Positions 1 to 6,132 of a stretch of 6,643 bases of DNA are shown piece after piece. The stretch's first letter is position 1; each line of letters begins with the position of its first letter. Under the pieces are notes generated by a model, which saw nothing but the letters and a program-made list of their open reading frames with translations, did not search any database and was not told the DNA's origin. The stretch lies in contig PWHX01000118.1 in assembly GCA_003555415.1 (NCBI GenBank), positions 1-6,643 of the forward strand, written 5' to 3'. Position numbers and translations under genes: made by a program. Origin of the DNA: Syntrophomonadaceae bacterium. GTDB taxonomy: Bacteria > Bacillota > Dethiobacteria > SKNC01.

Positions 1-36
1 GCCTCCATAATAAACCCTTTTATCTTCCGTTGACAT
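1..36 (-). CDS. Start of a probable DUF1385 (YqhQ-type) protein, partial
   Basis: Only the first 12 codons are present, reading MSTEDKRVYYGG on the minus strand before the window ends. An AAGGG ribosome binding site lies about 11 bases upstream of the ATG, and the start is 36 bases after the stop of the upstream helix-turn-helix gene, so the two are probably co-transcribed. DUF1385 (YqhQ-like) integral membrane proteins of Firmicutes typically begin with a short charged leader followed by YGGQAVIEGVMM. The YYGG end of this fragment fits that pattern exactly where it is cut off. The function of the family is poorly defined. The family call is a recognition from a very short fragment; the existence of a gene start here is more secure than its identity. 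Confidence 0.5.
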   Translation of the reverse strand, partial: MSTEDKRVYYGG

Positions 37-72
37 AATTTGATCAGCCCTTTCTTATAATTATCTTTAATA

Positions 73-303
73 CTAATCACCGCTACAGCTTCTAAAATTT
101 TTGAAAACTTTTTGCCACCATGGAGCATTGTTTTCTGCATCTATTTGCTTAATTATTTCTATTGACTTAACAGAATATAAAGTATTTTGACCTTCCTGTC
201 TTGATGTAAAGGAATCGGGATATTTATCTATATATTTTTTTACAATGTTGAGGTTTATATCAACTCTTCTCGCTATTTCTTCAACAGTTAAATATTCTTC
301 CAT
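73..303 (-). CDS. Small MerR-like helix-turn-helix protein
   Basis: This 76-residue protein has a MerR/excisionase-type DNA-binding fold at its N-terminus. The segment YLTVEEIARRVDINLNIVKKYI (residues 4-25) reads as a helix-turn-helix. A wing-like segment follows (roughly 33-46, ending in the LYSVKSIE pattern where MerR family members usually have YxxxDI). Residues 48-70 are a short tail with a WW pair and basic residues. There is no effector-binding domain, dimerisation coiled coil or cysteine sensor motif, and at 76 residues it is much shorter than full MerR regulators (about 120-150 or more). The ATG is preceded by TGGAGTG (complement of 312-318) at a suitable distance. It is transcribed divergently from the CO dehydrogenase cluster and probably together with the partial gene to its left. 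It could regulate its own operon, the divergent operon or neither; no target site could be identified. Confidence 0.7.
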   Translation of the reverse strand: MEEYLTVEEIARRVDINLNIVKKYIDKYPDSFTSRQEGQNTLYSVKSIEIIKQIDAENNAPWWQKVFKNFRSCSGD

Positions 304-384
304 AAAAACATCACTCCAATTTCTTACTTTTTTTAAATATTCGGGAGGGCTTAAGAGGAATCCTGCGAAAAAAACAAGTAAATC

Positions 385-390
385 TATAAT
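385..390 (+). promoter_or_regulatory. Candidate -10 element for the cooF-cooS operon
   Basis: TATAAT, a perfect match to the vegetative -10 hexamer, lies in the divergent spacer about 100 bases before cooF. The -35 position is poor: the best 16-base-spaced hexamer, CTGCGA at 363-368, matches TTGACA at only three positions. The promoter may therefore need an activator, or the match may be chance in A/T-rich DNA. If it is real, the leader RNA would be about 95 bases. No riboswitch fold, CRP/FNR-type palindrome or leader terminator was recognised in it. Confidence 0.3.
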
Positions 391-476
391 TTGTTAAAAA
401 AAATACACATTTTAAGAGAAGGATTTATCTGACTTTTAAGGAAATATTACATTAAGTCTCTTTAATTCTAAAAAAG

Positions 477-485
477 AAAGGGGTG
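477..485 (+). promoter_or_regulatory. Ribosome binding site supporting a TTG start of cooF
   Basis: AAAGGGGTG matches the AAGGAGGTG anti-16S consensus at seven of nine positions and ends five bases before the TTG at 491. The upstream GTG at 483 is out of frame, and the TTG places the first cysteine motif at the usual distance from the N-terminus of CooF-type proteins. These points decide the start. Confidence 0.7.
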
Positions 486-490
486 TAAAG

Positions 491-997
491 TTGAAAGGCT
501 TAATAGCAGTAGATGTTAATAAATGCCTGGGTTGTCACAGTTGTGAACTGGGTTGTGCAGTAGAACATTCTCAGAGCAAACATTTATTCTCCGCTATATT
601 GGAAAAACCGTTACCTCAAAATCGCGTAATAGTTGAACATTGCGATGATACAAATATACCTCTCCAGTGCCGCCATTGTGAAGATCCTCCCTGCGCTAAA
701 GTTTGTCCCACCCAAGCAATATCAAAACCAGAAGTTGGTGAAGCAGTTTTAATTGAAGATGAACTCTGTATAGGCTGTAAGGTCTGTATTTTAGTTTGTC
801 CTTTTGGATCTATTTCTTTAAGTAAAGACGATAAGAATATTATAAAATGTGACCTTTGCTTTGAAAGAACATCTGAAGGACAGGTTCCCGCCTGCGTAAG
901 TAATTGTCCCACAAATGCACTTCAGTTTATCCCGGTGGAACAATTTACTAAAGAGAAAAGGAGGGAATTTATGGTGGATTTTTTAAAGAGCAGTTAA
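491..997 (+). CDS. cooF: CooF-type four-cluster ferredoxin, electron carrier for CO dehydrogenase
   Basis: The 168-residue protein carries four [4Fe-4S] cysteine sets: C12-x2-C15-x2-C18-x3-C22; C60-x2-C63-x4-C68-x3-C72-P; C93-x2-C96-x2-C99-x3-C103-P; and C120-x2-C123-x11-C135-x3-C139-P. This is the HycB/CooF arrangement, and the opening VDVNKCLGCHSCELGCAVEHS closely resembles known CooF proteins. The family takes electrons from the CO dehydrogenase catalytic subunit and delivers them to a partner such as a hydrogenase or an NAD/FAD oxidoreductase. There is no signal peptide or membrane segment, so it is expected to be cytoplasmic. It starts with TTG after a good ribosome binding site. It is the first gene of the cluster and is separated from cooS by three diaphorase genes rather than lying next to it. 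HycB-like subunits of hydrogenases or formate dehydrogenases look similar; the cooS gene in the cluster favours CooF. Confidence 0.85.
   Translation: MKGLIAVDVNKCLGCHSCELGCAVEHSQSKHLFSAILEKPLPQNRVIVEHCDDTNIPLQCRHCEDPPCAKVCPTQAISKPEVGEAVLIEDELCIGCKVCILVCPFGSISLSKDDKNIIKCDLCFERTSEGQVPACVSNCPTNALQFIPVEQFTKEKRREFMVDFLKSS
956..965 (+). promoter_or_regulatory. Strong internal Shine-Dalgarno inside the end of cooF
   Basis: AAAAGGAGGG sits five bases before an in-frame ATG (971, cooF Met161) that would encode only eight residues before the cooF stop. The next gene, NuoE-like, starts 30 bases after that stop with no recognisable site of its own. This sequence may load ribosomes that then re-initiate at 1028. 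That role is inference; the match may simply reflect the Lys-Arg-Arg-Glu codons. Confidence 0.35.
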
Positions 998-1027
998 TCT
1001 ACTCTTAAGAATCTACCATGTTTAAAA

Positions 1028-1507
1028 ATGAATGTAGACTTAGGTAAAGTTGACAAGTTAATTGATAAATACCGTGATGAGGAAGCAGCTTATATTCCTT
1101 TACTGCAGGACATTAACTCCGAATTTCGTTATTTACCCAGGGATGCCCTTAAAAGGGTTTCACAAAAAATGGAGGTGCCTTTAAGCCATCTCTTCCGTTT
1201 AGCTACCTTTTACAAAAGCTTTAGTTTAGTTCCCAGGGGAGAACACGAAATTCAGGTCTGTATGGGAACAGCCTGCCATGTAAGAGGCGCTCCCCGCGTT
1301 CTTAATAAGATAACCCAACAATTTCAAATATACCCTGGAGAGACTACAGCCGATCAAAAATTTACAGTGGAAACGGTTAACTGCGTAGGAGCTTGCGCCT
1401 TAGGGCCCCTGGTAGTTTTTGATGGCAAGTATTTTGGCCATTTAAACTTGAGCAGAACAGATAAATTGCTGGAGGGATACCATGAAGAAAATAAAAAGTC
1501 CAGCTGA
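1028..1507 (+). CDS. nuoE: NuoE/HydC-like [2Fe-2S] thioredoxin-fold subunit
   Basis: This 159-residue protein is the 24-kDa-type subunit of NADH-linked oxidoreductases. Residues 1-70 are the helical N-terminal part, including YLPRDALKRVSQKMEVPLS and the ATFYKSF motif. The thioredoxin-like domain follows with the cluster ligands C78-x4-C83 and C119-x3-C123 (VCMGTACHVRGA and NCVGACALGP). Together they hold one [2Fe-2S] cluster that works alongside the FMN of the NuoF partner. The length is normal for the family. The start is the only ATG or GTG/TTG available between the cooF stop and the conserved region, but no good Shine-Dalgarno precedes it. Its last 26 bases overlap the start of the NuoF-like gene, implying translational coupling and a stoichiometric complex. 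HydC of bifurcating hydrogenases and the FdhC/NuoE of NAD-linked formate dehydrogenases belong to the same family; the gene neighbours point to service with CooS. Confidence 0.92.
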   Translation: MNVDLGKVDKLIDKYRDEEAAYIPLLQDINSEFRYLPRDALKRVSQKMEVPLSHLFRLATFYKSFSLVPRGEHEIQVCMGTACHVRGAPRVLNKITQQFQIYPGETTADQKFTVETVNCVGACALGPLVVFDGKYFGHLNLSRTDKLLEGYHEENKKSS

Positions 1508-3335
1508 ATTAGAGAAATTAAGAGAAACCTTAGTTAGCCAGAATAATACAGACAAACCCTGGGTTACCATTTGCTGTGGAACCGGCTGTTCTGCCTCCGG
1601 TGCTTTAGATGTGGTATCCTCTTTTGAAAAAGCTATCAAAGAAAAAAATTTGGATATAGACATAACCACTAAAGTTACTGGATGTCATGGTTTCTGCGAA
1701 CAGGGCCCGCTGGTTGTTATTAACCCTGGGAACATATTTTACTGTAAAGTAAAATATGAAGATGTTGAAGAAATCATTAAAGAAACCCTTCTGGAGAAAA
1801 AGCTAATAGACCGTCTTTTATATGTTGATCCCTTGTCTCAGGAAAAGGTAAAAACAGAAGATGAAGTAACTTTTTATAAGAAGCAACTTCGTCTCCTGTT
1901 AGGGAACAACGGCATGATCGACCCGACAGACCTTTATGATTATTTAGGCATAGGAGGCTATGGTGCCCTAAATAAAGTGCTGCAGGAAATGACTCCCAGA
2001 CAGGTAATAGAAGAAATTAAAAATTCCGGCCTCCGGGGAAGAGGTGGAGCAGGTTTCCCCACCGGTATTAAGTGGGAATCAAGTTATAAAGCTGAAGGAG
2101 ACCTAAAGTACGTTATCTGTAATGCTGATGAAGGAGACCCTGGATGTTTCCAGGACAGGAGTATCCTGGAGGGTAATCCCCACTCCGTTTTGGAAGGCAT
2201 GATTATTGGAGCTTATGCCGTTGATTCCGGCCAGGGATATATTTATGTGCGAAATGAATACCCCCTGGCTGTAAAGAATTTTAGTACAGCTATTGAGAAA
2301 GCCAGAGATTATGGGCTGCTTGGTGAAAACATCCTGGGCAGCAGCTTTTCTTTTGATGTTAAAATATGCCGCGGTGGAGGAGCTTTTGTTTGTGGTGAAT
2401 CCAGCGCCCTGATAGCTTCTATAGAAGGTAAAGCAGGTGAACCCCGGGACAAGTATATCCACGCTACAGAAAAGGGCTTGCATGATAAGCCGACAGTACT
2501 TAACAACGTGAAAACCTGGGCAACCGTTCCCCTCATTATTGAAAAAAGTGCTGAATGGTTTTCCAACATAGGCACGGAAAAAAGTAAAGGAACTATGATC
2601 TTTTCTCTTACCGGTAAAGTTAATAACACGGGATTAGTTGAAGTCCCCATGGGTATTACCTTAAAAGAACTTGTTTTTGAAATCGGAGGAGGCATTCCCG
2701 GTGGCAAGAACATTAAAGCAGTGCAAACGGGAGGTCCCTCAGGAGGCTGTATTCCGGAAAAACTGCTGGATCTGCCCCTTGATTATGAAAAATTAATCGA
2801 AGCAGGTTCTATGATGGGTTCCGGCGGTATGATTGTTATGGACGAAAACACCTGTGTAGTTGATTTAGCCAGGTACTTCCTCTCTTTTACTCAAGATGAG
2901 TCTTGCGGCAAATGTATCCCCTGTAGAGAAGGCGGAAAACAAATGCTTTCTATTTTAAATAATATTACCCAGGGGAAAGGCCAGGAAAAAGATCTTGATT
3001 TAATCAGAGAAATAGCTTCTGTCATGAAAGACGGTTCTCTCTGTGCTCTTGGTACCATGGCACCTAACCCGGTACTGACTACCCTGCAGTATTTCCCGGA
3101 TGAATACCTGGCTCATATAAGGGACAAAAAGTGTCCTGCCGGTGTTTGCCAGGCTTTAATCGAATATTTTATTGACCAGGAAGCATGTAACGGCTGCGGT
3201 CGGTGCTTGAAAGTATGTCCCTCTGAGGCCATAACCGGTCATAAAGAAGAACCCCATGAATTAGACCAGGATAAGTGCATAAAATGCGGAGCCTGCACGG
3301 AAGTTTGCCGCCATGAAGCAATTCTAGTAAAGTAG
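1482..3335 (+). CDS. nuoF: NuoF/HydB-like NAD(P)H-binding flavo-iron-sulfur subunit with extra ferredoxin domains
   Basis: The 617-residue protein has the long HydB-type layout. Residues 28-80 are a second thioredoxin-like [2Fe-2S] domain (C31/C32, C36, C68, C72). The complex I 51-kDa core follows, with the glycine-rich NAD(H)/FMN segment GRGGAGFPTG (186-195) and NADEGDPG (214-221), an SLBB domain near 370-455, and the [4Fe-4S] ligands C475-x2-C478-x2-C481 and C521. A CPAGVC motif (551-556) leads into a C-terminal 2x[4Fe-4S] ferredoxin: C569, C572, C575, C579 and C599, C602, C605, C609. Classical NuoF is about 430-450 residues and lacks the two outer domains. The protein should hold FMN and exchange electrons between NAD(P)H and the iron-sulfur partners. 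A GGAGGG site at 1471-1476 sets the start. The last cluster ends C609-Arg instead of Cys-Pro. Whether it prefers NAD or NADP, and whether it bifurcates, cannot be read from the motifs. Confidence 0.93.
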   Translation: MKKIKSPAELEKLRETLVSQNNTDKPWVTICCGTGCSASGALDVVSSFEKAIKEKNLDIDITTKVTGCHGFCEQGPLVVINPGNIFYCKVKYEDVEEIIKETLLEKKLIDRLLYVDPLSQEKVKTEDEVTFYKKQLRLLLGNNGMIDPTDLYDYLGIGGYGALNKVLQEMTPRQVIEEIKNSGLRGRGGAGFPTGIKWESSYKAEGDLKYVICNADEGDPGCFQDRSILEGNPHSVLEGMIIGAYAVDSGQGYIYVRNEYPLAVKNFSTAIEKARDYGLLGENILGSSFSFDVKICRGGGAFVCGESSALIASIEGKAGEPRDKYIHATEKGLHDKPTVLNNVKTWATVPLIIEKSAEWFSNIGTEKSKGTMIFSLTGKVNNTGLVEVPMGITLKELVFEIGGGIPGGKNIKAVQTGGPSGGCIPEKLLDLPLDYEKLIEAGSMMGSGGMIVMDENTCVVDLARYFLSFTQDESCGKCIPCREGGKQMLSILNNITQGKGQEKDLDLIREIASVMKDGSLCALGTMAPNPVLTTLQYFPDEYLAHIRDKKCPAGVCQALIEYFIDQEACNGCGRCLKVCPSEAITGHKEEPHELDQDKCIKCGACTEVCRHEAILVK

Positions 3336-3345
3336 AGGTGAAAAT

Positions 3346-4128
3346 ATGGTGCGGATAAATATTGACAGTAAGGAAGTCGAAGCAAACGGGGAATCAACAT
3401 TATTAGAACTTGCCCGTAAAAATGGCATCGAAATACCTACCCTTTGCCATCACCAGGCCGTAACTCCGTATGGAGCCTGCAGGCTGTGTTTGGTGGAAAT
3501 AAAAAAAGAAGACGAAACCAAACTTGTTGCCTCCTGCACCTACCCGGTCCGGGAAGATGGAATAACAGTTCTTACACAATCACCAAAAGTTAACAGGGTA
3601 AGAAAGATGATCCTGGAATTTTTGCTGGCCAGGTGCCCGGAGGTAGAAATAATTCAAGAAATGTCTGCAGAAATGGGAATTAAGCAAAGCCGGTTTATCC
3701 TTTATGATAATGATGACTGTATACTTTGCGGTTTATGTGCCAGGGTCTGTGAAGAAATCATTGGTAAAAGTGCCGTAAGTTTTACGGATCGCGGTCCGGA
3801 CAGAAAAGTGTCTACTCCCTTTAATGAACCTTCGGAAGAATGTGTAGGTTGCACTGCTTGTGCCTTTGTCTGTCCTACCGGAGCGATTAAAGTAGAAGAA
3901 TGGGATGAAATAAGATTCATTGAAAAGTGGAATACAGAAATACCCTTACAAAAGTGTGCAAAGTGCGATATGCTCTATACTCCTGCCAACACCCCGGGTT
4001 ATATTCTAAGTAAGATGCAACTGCCGGAAAACCTGTTAAGATTATGTGAAAAATGTCGTCGGAAATCTGTTGCTGAATCTCTCAGCAATTATGATGTTAC
4101 CAGTAAGAATGTAATTATTAAAAAATAA
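3346..4128 (+). CDS. NuoG/HydA N-terminus-like iron-sulfur protein without a catalytic domain
   Basis: The 260-residue protein begins with a plant-type [2Fe-2S] domain (ligands C34, C45, C48, C64; YGACRLCLVEI). A helical linker follows, then two [4Fe-4S] sites: C125-x2-C128-x2-C131-x3-C135 and C166-x2-C169-x2-C172-x3-C176-P. It matches the front part of NuoG, HoxU and [FeFe]-hydrogenase HydA. The H-x3-C-x2-C-x5-C histidine-ligated cluster motif expected near residues 95-110 is missing; only C97 remains. The protein ends where a hydrogenase H-cluster or molybdopterin domain would start. The tail instead carries C204-x2-C207 and C234-x2-C237, a likely zinc-ribbon or extra metal site. A GAGGTG site overlapping the nuoF stop drives translation. 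By position it should wire the NuoE/NuoF pair to CooF or CooS. That role is inferred; the domain content is directly visible. Confidence 0.85.
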   Translation: MVRINIDSKEVEANGESTLLELARKNGIEIPTLCHHQAVTPYGACRLCLVEIKKEDETKLVASCTYPVREDGITVLTQSPKVNRVRKMILEFLLARCPEVEIIQEMSAEMGIKQSRFILYDNDDCILCGLCARVCEEIIGKSAVSFTDRGPDRKVSTPFNEPSEECVGCTACAFVCPTGAIKVEEWDEIRFIEKWNTEIPLQKCAKCDMLYTPANTPGYILSKMQLPENLLRLCEKCRRKSVAESLSNYDVTSKNVIIKK

Positions 4129-4160
4129 TAAAATAATTAATTTTAAGGGAGAGGTGAATT

Positions 4161-6074
4161 ATGGATAAAAAAGTTCTTTCCCAGAAAAGTATTGATTCAA
4201 CATGTCAGTCTATGATTAAAAAAGCTGAAGATGAAGGTATTGAAACTATCTGGGATCGTTTGGAAAAACAACAGCCACAATGTGGTTTTGGAGAGCTGGG
4301 AGTTTGTTGTAAAATCTGTATGCAGGGTCCCTGCCGTATTGATCCCTTTAAAGTAGGGGCTCAAAAAGGAGTTTGTGGGGCAAATGCCGACACTATTGTA
4401 GCCAGGAACCTGGTGCGGGCTATAGCTGGCGGCACAGCTGCTCATTCCGGCCATGCCAAGCACCTGGCACATATTCTTTCCAAATCAGCTAAAGGCGAAT
4501 TTAAGGATTATCCTGTTAAAGACCCAGAAAAATTAAAGGCAGTAGCAGCTCGCCTGGGAGTAGACATAGAAGGAAAAAATAACGAAGAACTAGCTAGAGA
4601 AGTAGCCCGTTTGGCCCTGGAAGAGTTTTCTGAAAAAGAAGGTCCAAACCTCTGGGCTGCAACCACTGTTACCAAGGGTCGTGTAGATACATTTAGCAAA
4701 CTAGGAGTAGTGCCGGGAGGCATTGACAGTGCTATCTCAGAGATTATGCACCGCACTCACTATGGGGTAGATGCAGATCCGGTCAACCTCCTGCTAGGGG
4801 GAATAAAATGTTCCCTGGCAGATTATGCCGGCTGTCACATGGGCACAGATCTTGCGGATATCTTATTTGGCACACCCCAACCTGTAGTAACAGAAGCCAA
4901 TATGGGTGTTTTAAAGGAAAATGCAGTAAATATCGCGCTTCACGGACATAATCCTGCCCTATCAGATATTATCGTTCAAGTAGCCGCTGAAATGCAGGAT
5001 GAAGCTAAAAATATGGGAGCTTCTGAGGGTATTAACCTAGTAGGCATGTGCTGTACCGGAAACGAAGTCTTGATGAGGCACAAAATTCCTCCCCTGACTC
5101 ATTCCGTCTCTCAGGAACTGGCAATTATTACCGGGGTAATTGATGCTATGGTTGTAGACTACCAGTGTGTGATTCCCGGCCTGGCCAACCTTTTAGATTG
5201 TTACCACACAAAACTAATAACAACCATGCCTATAGCAAAAATAAGCGGTGCCCAGCATATGGAACTCAATGAAGAAAATGCTCGGGAATGTGCCGGGGAT
5301 ATTATAAAAACAGCCATAGATTCTTTTGGTAATAGAAAACCTGAAAAAGTAAATATTCCGAAGGAAAAAAATACTGCTATTGCTGGATTTTCTACCGAAG
5401 CTATTTTAGGCGCTTTAGGTAAGGTTGACAGTGAAGACCCCCTAAAACCTCTCATTGATAATATTGTTAATGGAAATATCCTCGGTGTCTGTCTTTTTGC
5501 CGGGTGCAATAACGCTAAAGTACCCCAGGACCACAACTTTGTAACCATGGTTAAGGAATTAGCTAAAAATAATGTGTTGATACTGGCAACAGGTTGTGGG
5601 GCCGGTGCATTTGCCCGCTATGGACTTCTAACTCCTGAAGCTACTCTAGAATATGCTGGAGATGGCCTTAAAGCTGTCCTAACTGCAGTAGGAGAAGCAG
5701 CAGGCTTAAATGGACCCTTACCCATGATACTCCACATGGGTTCCTGTGTAGATAATTCCAGGGCAGTAGACGTAGCTGTAGCTGTAGCTAACAAGCTGGG
5801 TGTCGACCTGGATAAACTACCTGTTGTAGCAAGTGCCCCTGAAGCTATGACAGAAAAAGCCATTTCCATTGGAACCTGGGCAGTATCCGGAGGGCTTCCA
5901 ACTCATGTTGGAGTAATTCCTCCTGTTCTAGGCAGTGATTTAGTAGCTGAAGTCCTTACAGTTAAAACTAAAGAGCTGGTTGGCGGCTACTTTATAGTAG
6001 AAACTGACCCCTTAAAAGCATGTGAAAAACTACTGGAGGCTATTAAAAAAAGACGCCAGGGCCTAAATATTTAA
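4161..6074 (+). CDS. cooS: Anaerobic Ni-Fe carbon monoxide dehydrogenase catalytic subunit
   Basis: CooS catalyses CO + H2O = CO2 + 2 electrons + 2 H+ as a homodimer in the cytoplasm. At 637 residues it is almost the same length as Carboxydothermus CODH-II (636), and its metal ligands line up with that enzyme by a constant shift. The D-cluster cysteines are C41 and C49 and the B-cluster cysteines are C50, C53, C58 and C72 (shift +2). C-cluster ligands are the HGHNP histidine (261-265), C297, C336, C449, C479 and C529 (shift +2, then +3). The proton-relay histidines H95, H98, H101 and H104 and the active-site lysine K566 are also present, so the enzyme looks fully active. A GAGGTG ribosome binding site (4151-4156) precedes the ATG. 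It is the last gene before a terminator. No ACS domain or subunit is nearby, so the monofunctional CooS type is favoured. The hybrid-cluster protein family is excluded by the ligand set. Confidence 0.97.
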   Translation: MDKKVLSQKSIDSTCQSMIKKAEDEGIETIWDRLEKQQPQCGFGELGVCCKICMQGPCRIDPFKVGAQKGVCGANADTIVARNLVRAIAGGTAAHSGHAKHLAHILSKSAKGEFKDYPVKDPEKLKAVAARLGVDIEGKNNEELAREVARLALEEFSEKEGPNLWAATTVTKGRVDTFSKLGVVPGGIDSAISEIMHRTHYGVDADPVNLLLGGIKCSLADYAGCHMGTDLADILFGTPQPVVTEANMGVLKENAVNIALHGHNPALSDIIVQVAAEMQDEAKNMGASEGINLVGMCCTGNEVLMRHKIPPLTHSVSQELAIITGVIDAMVVDYQCVIPGLANLLDCYHTKLITTMPIAKISGAQHMELNEENARECAGDIIKTAIDSFGNRKPEKVNIPKEKNTAIAGFSTEAILGALGKVDSEDPLKPLIDNIVNGNILGVCLFAGCNNAKVPQDHNFVTMVKELAKNNVLILATGCGAGAFARYGLLTPEATLEYAGDGLKAVLTAVGEAAGLNGPLPMILHMGSCVDNSRAVDVAVAVANKLGVDLDKLPVVASAPEAMTEKAISIGTWAVSGGLPTHVGVIPPVLGSDLVAEVLTVKTKELVGGYFIVETDPLKACEKLLEAIKKRRQGLNI

Positions 6075-6102
6075 AATTCAACTGTAATTTATTTGCTTAC
6101 GG

Positions 6103-6132
6103 AAACGCCGAATTATTTTCGGCGTTTTTTTT
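6103..6132 (+). terminator. Rho-independent terminator of the cooS operon
   Basis: AAACGCCGAA (6103-6112) pairs perfectly with TTCGGCGTTT (6118-6127) around the five-base loop TTATT, and the T run extends to 6132. It lies 28 bases after the cooS stop and separates the cluster from pckA. The A run at the left foot is short, so it acts mainly on the plus strand. Confidence 0.93.

Noticed and set aside
344..371. A hairpin from TTCGGGA to TCCTGCGAA near the divergent promoters
   Set aside because: The pairing is only TTCG/CGAA plus GGA/TCC with bulges and a large loop, with no T run on either strand. It is too weak to call a terminator or operator.
391..490. A riboswitch or T-box leader, or a CooA/CRP/FNR-type palindrome, before cooF
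   Set aside because: I found no conserved riboswitch core, no leader terminator and no symmetrical TGT...ACA-type or TTGAT...ATCAA site in the spacer. Only weak, A/T-rich partial repeats are present.
1018..1047. A nine-codon open frame starting at the ATG just before the NuoE-like start
   Set aside because: It has no Shine-Dalgarno, overlaps the NuoE start out of frame and ends after nine codons. It is more likely incidental than a real leader peptide.
2103..2713. Long minus-strand open frames opposite the NuoF-like gene and similar ones opposite the other genes
   Set aside because: They lie wholly inside well-supported plus-strand genes, lack ribosome binding sites and show no recognisable domains. 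They are shadows of the real coding frames.
3346..4128. A truncated [FeFe]-hydrogenase or formate dehydrogenase gene
   Set aside because: The front ferredoxin domains fit, but no H-cluster or molybdopterin motifs follow in any frame before cooS. The reading frame ends cleanly with its own tail and the next gene has a normal ribosome binding site, so this looks like a complete short protein and not a broken enzyme.
491..6074. A Wood-Ljungdahl CODH/ACS cluster
   Set aside because: None of the ACS A-cluster subunit, corrinoid protein or methyltransferase genes is present, and CooS is followed by a terminator. The diaphorase neighbours point to redox use of CO. Genes outside the window cannot be excluded.
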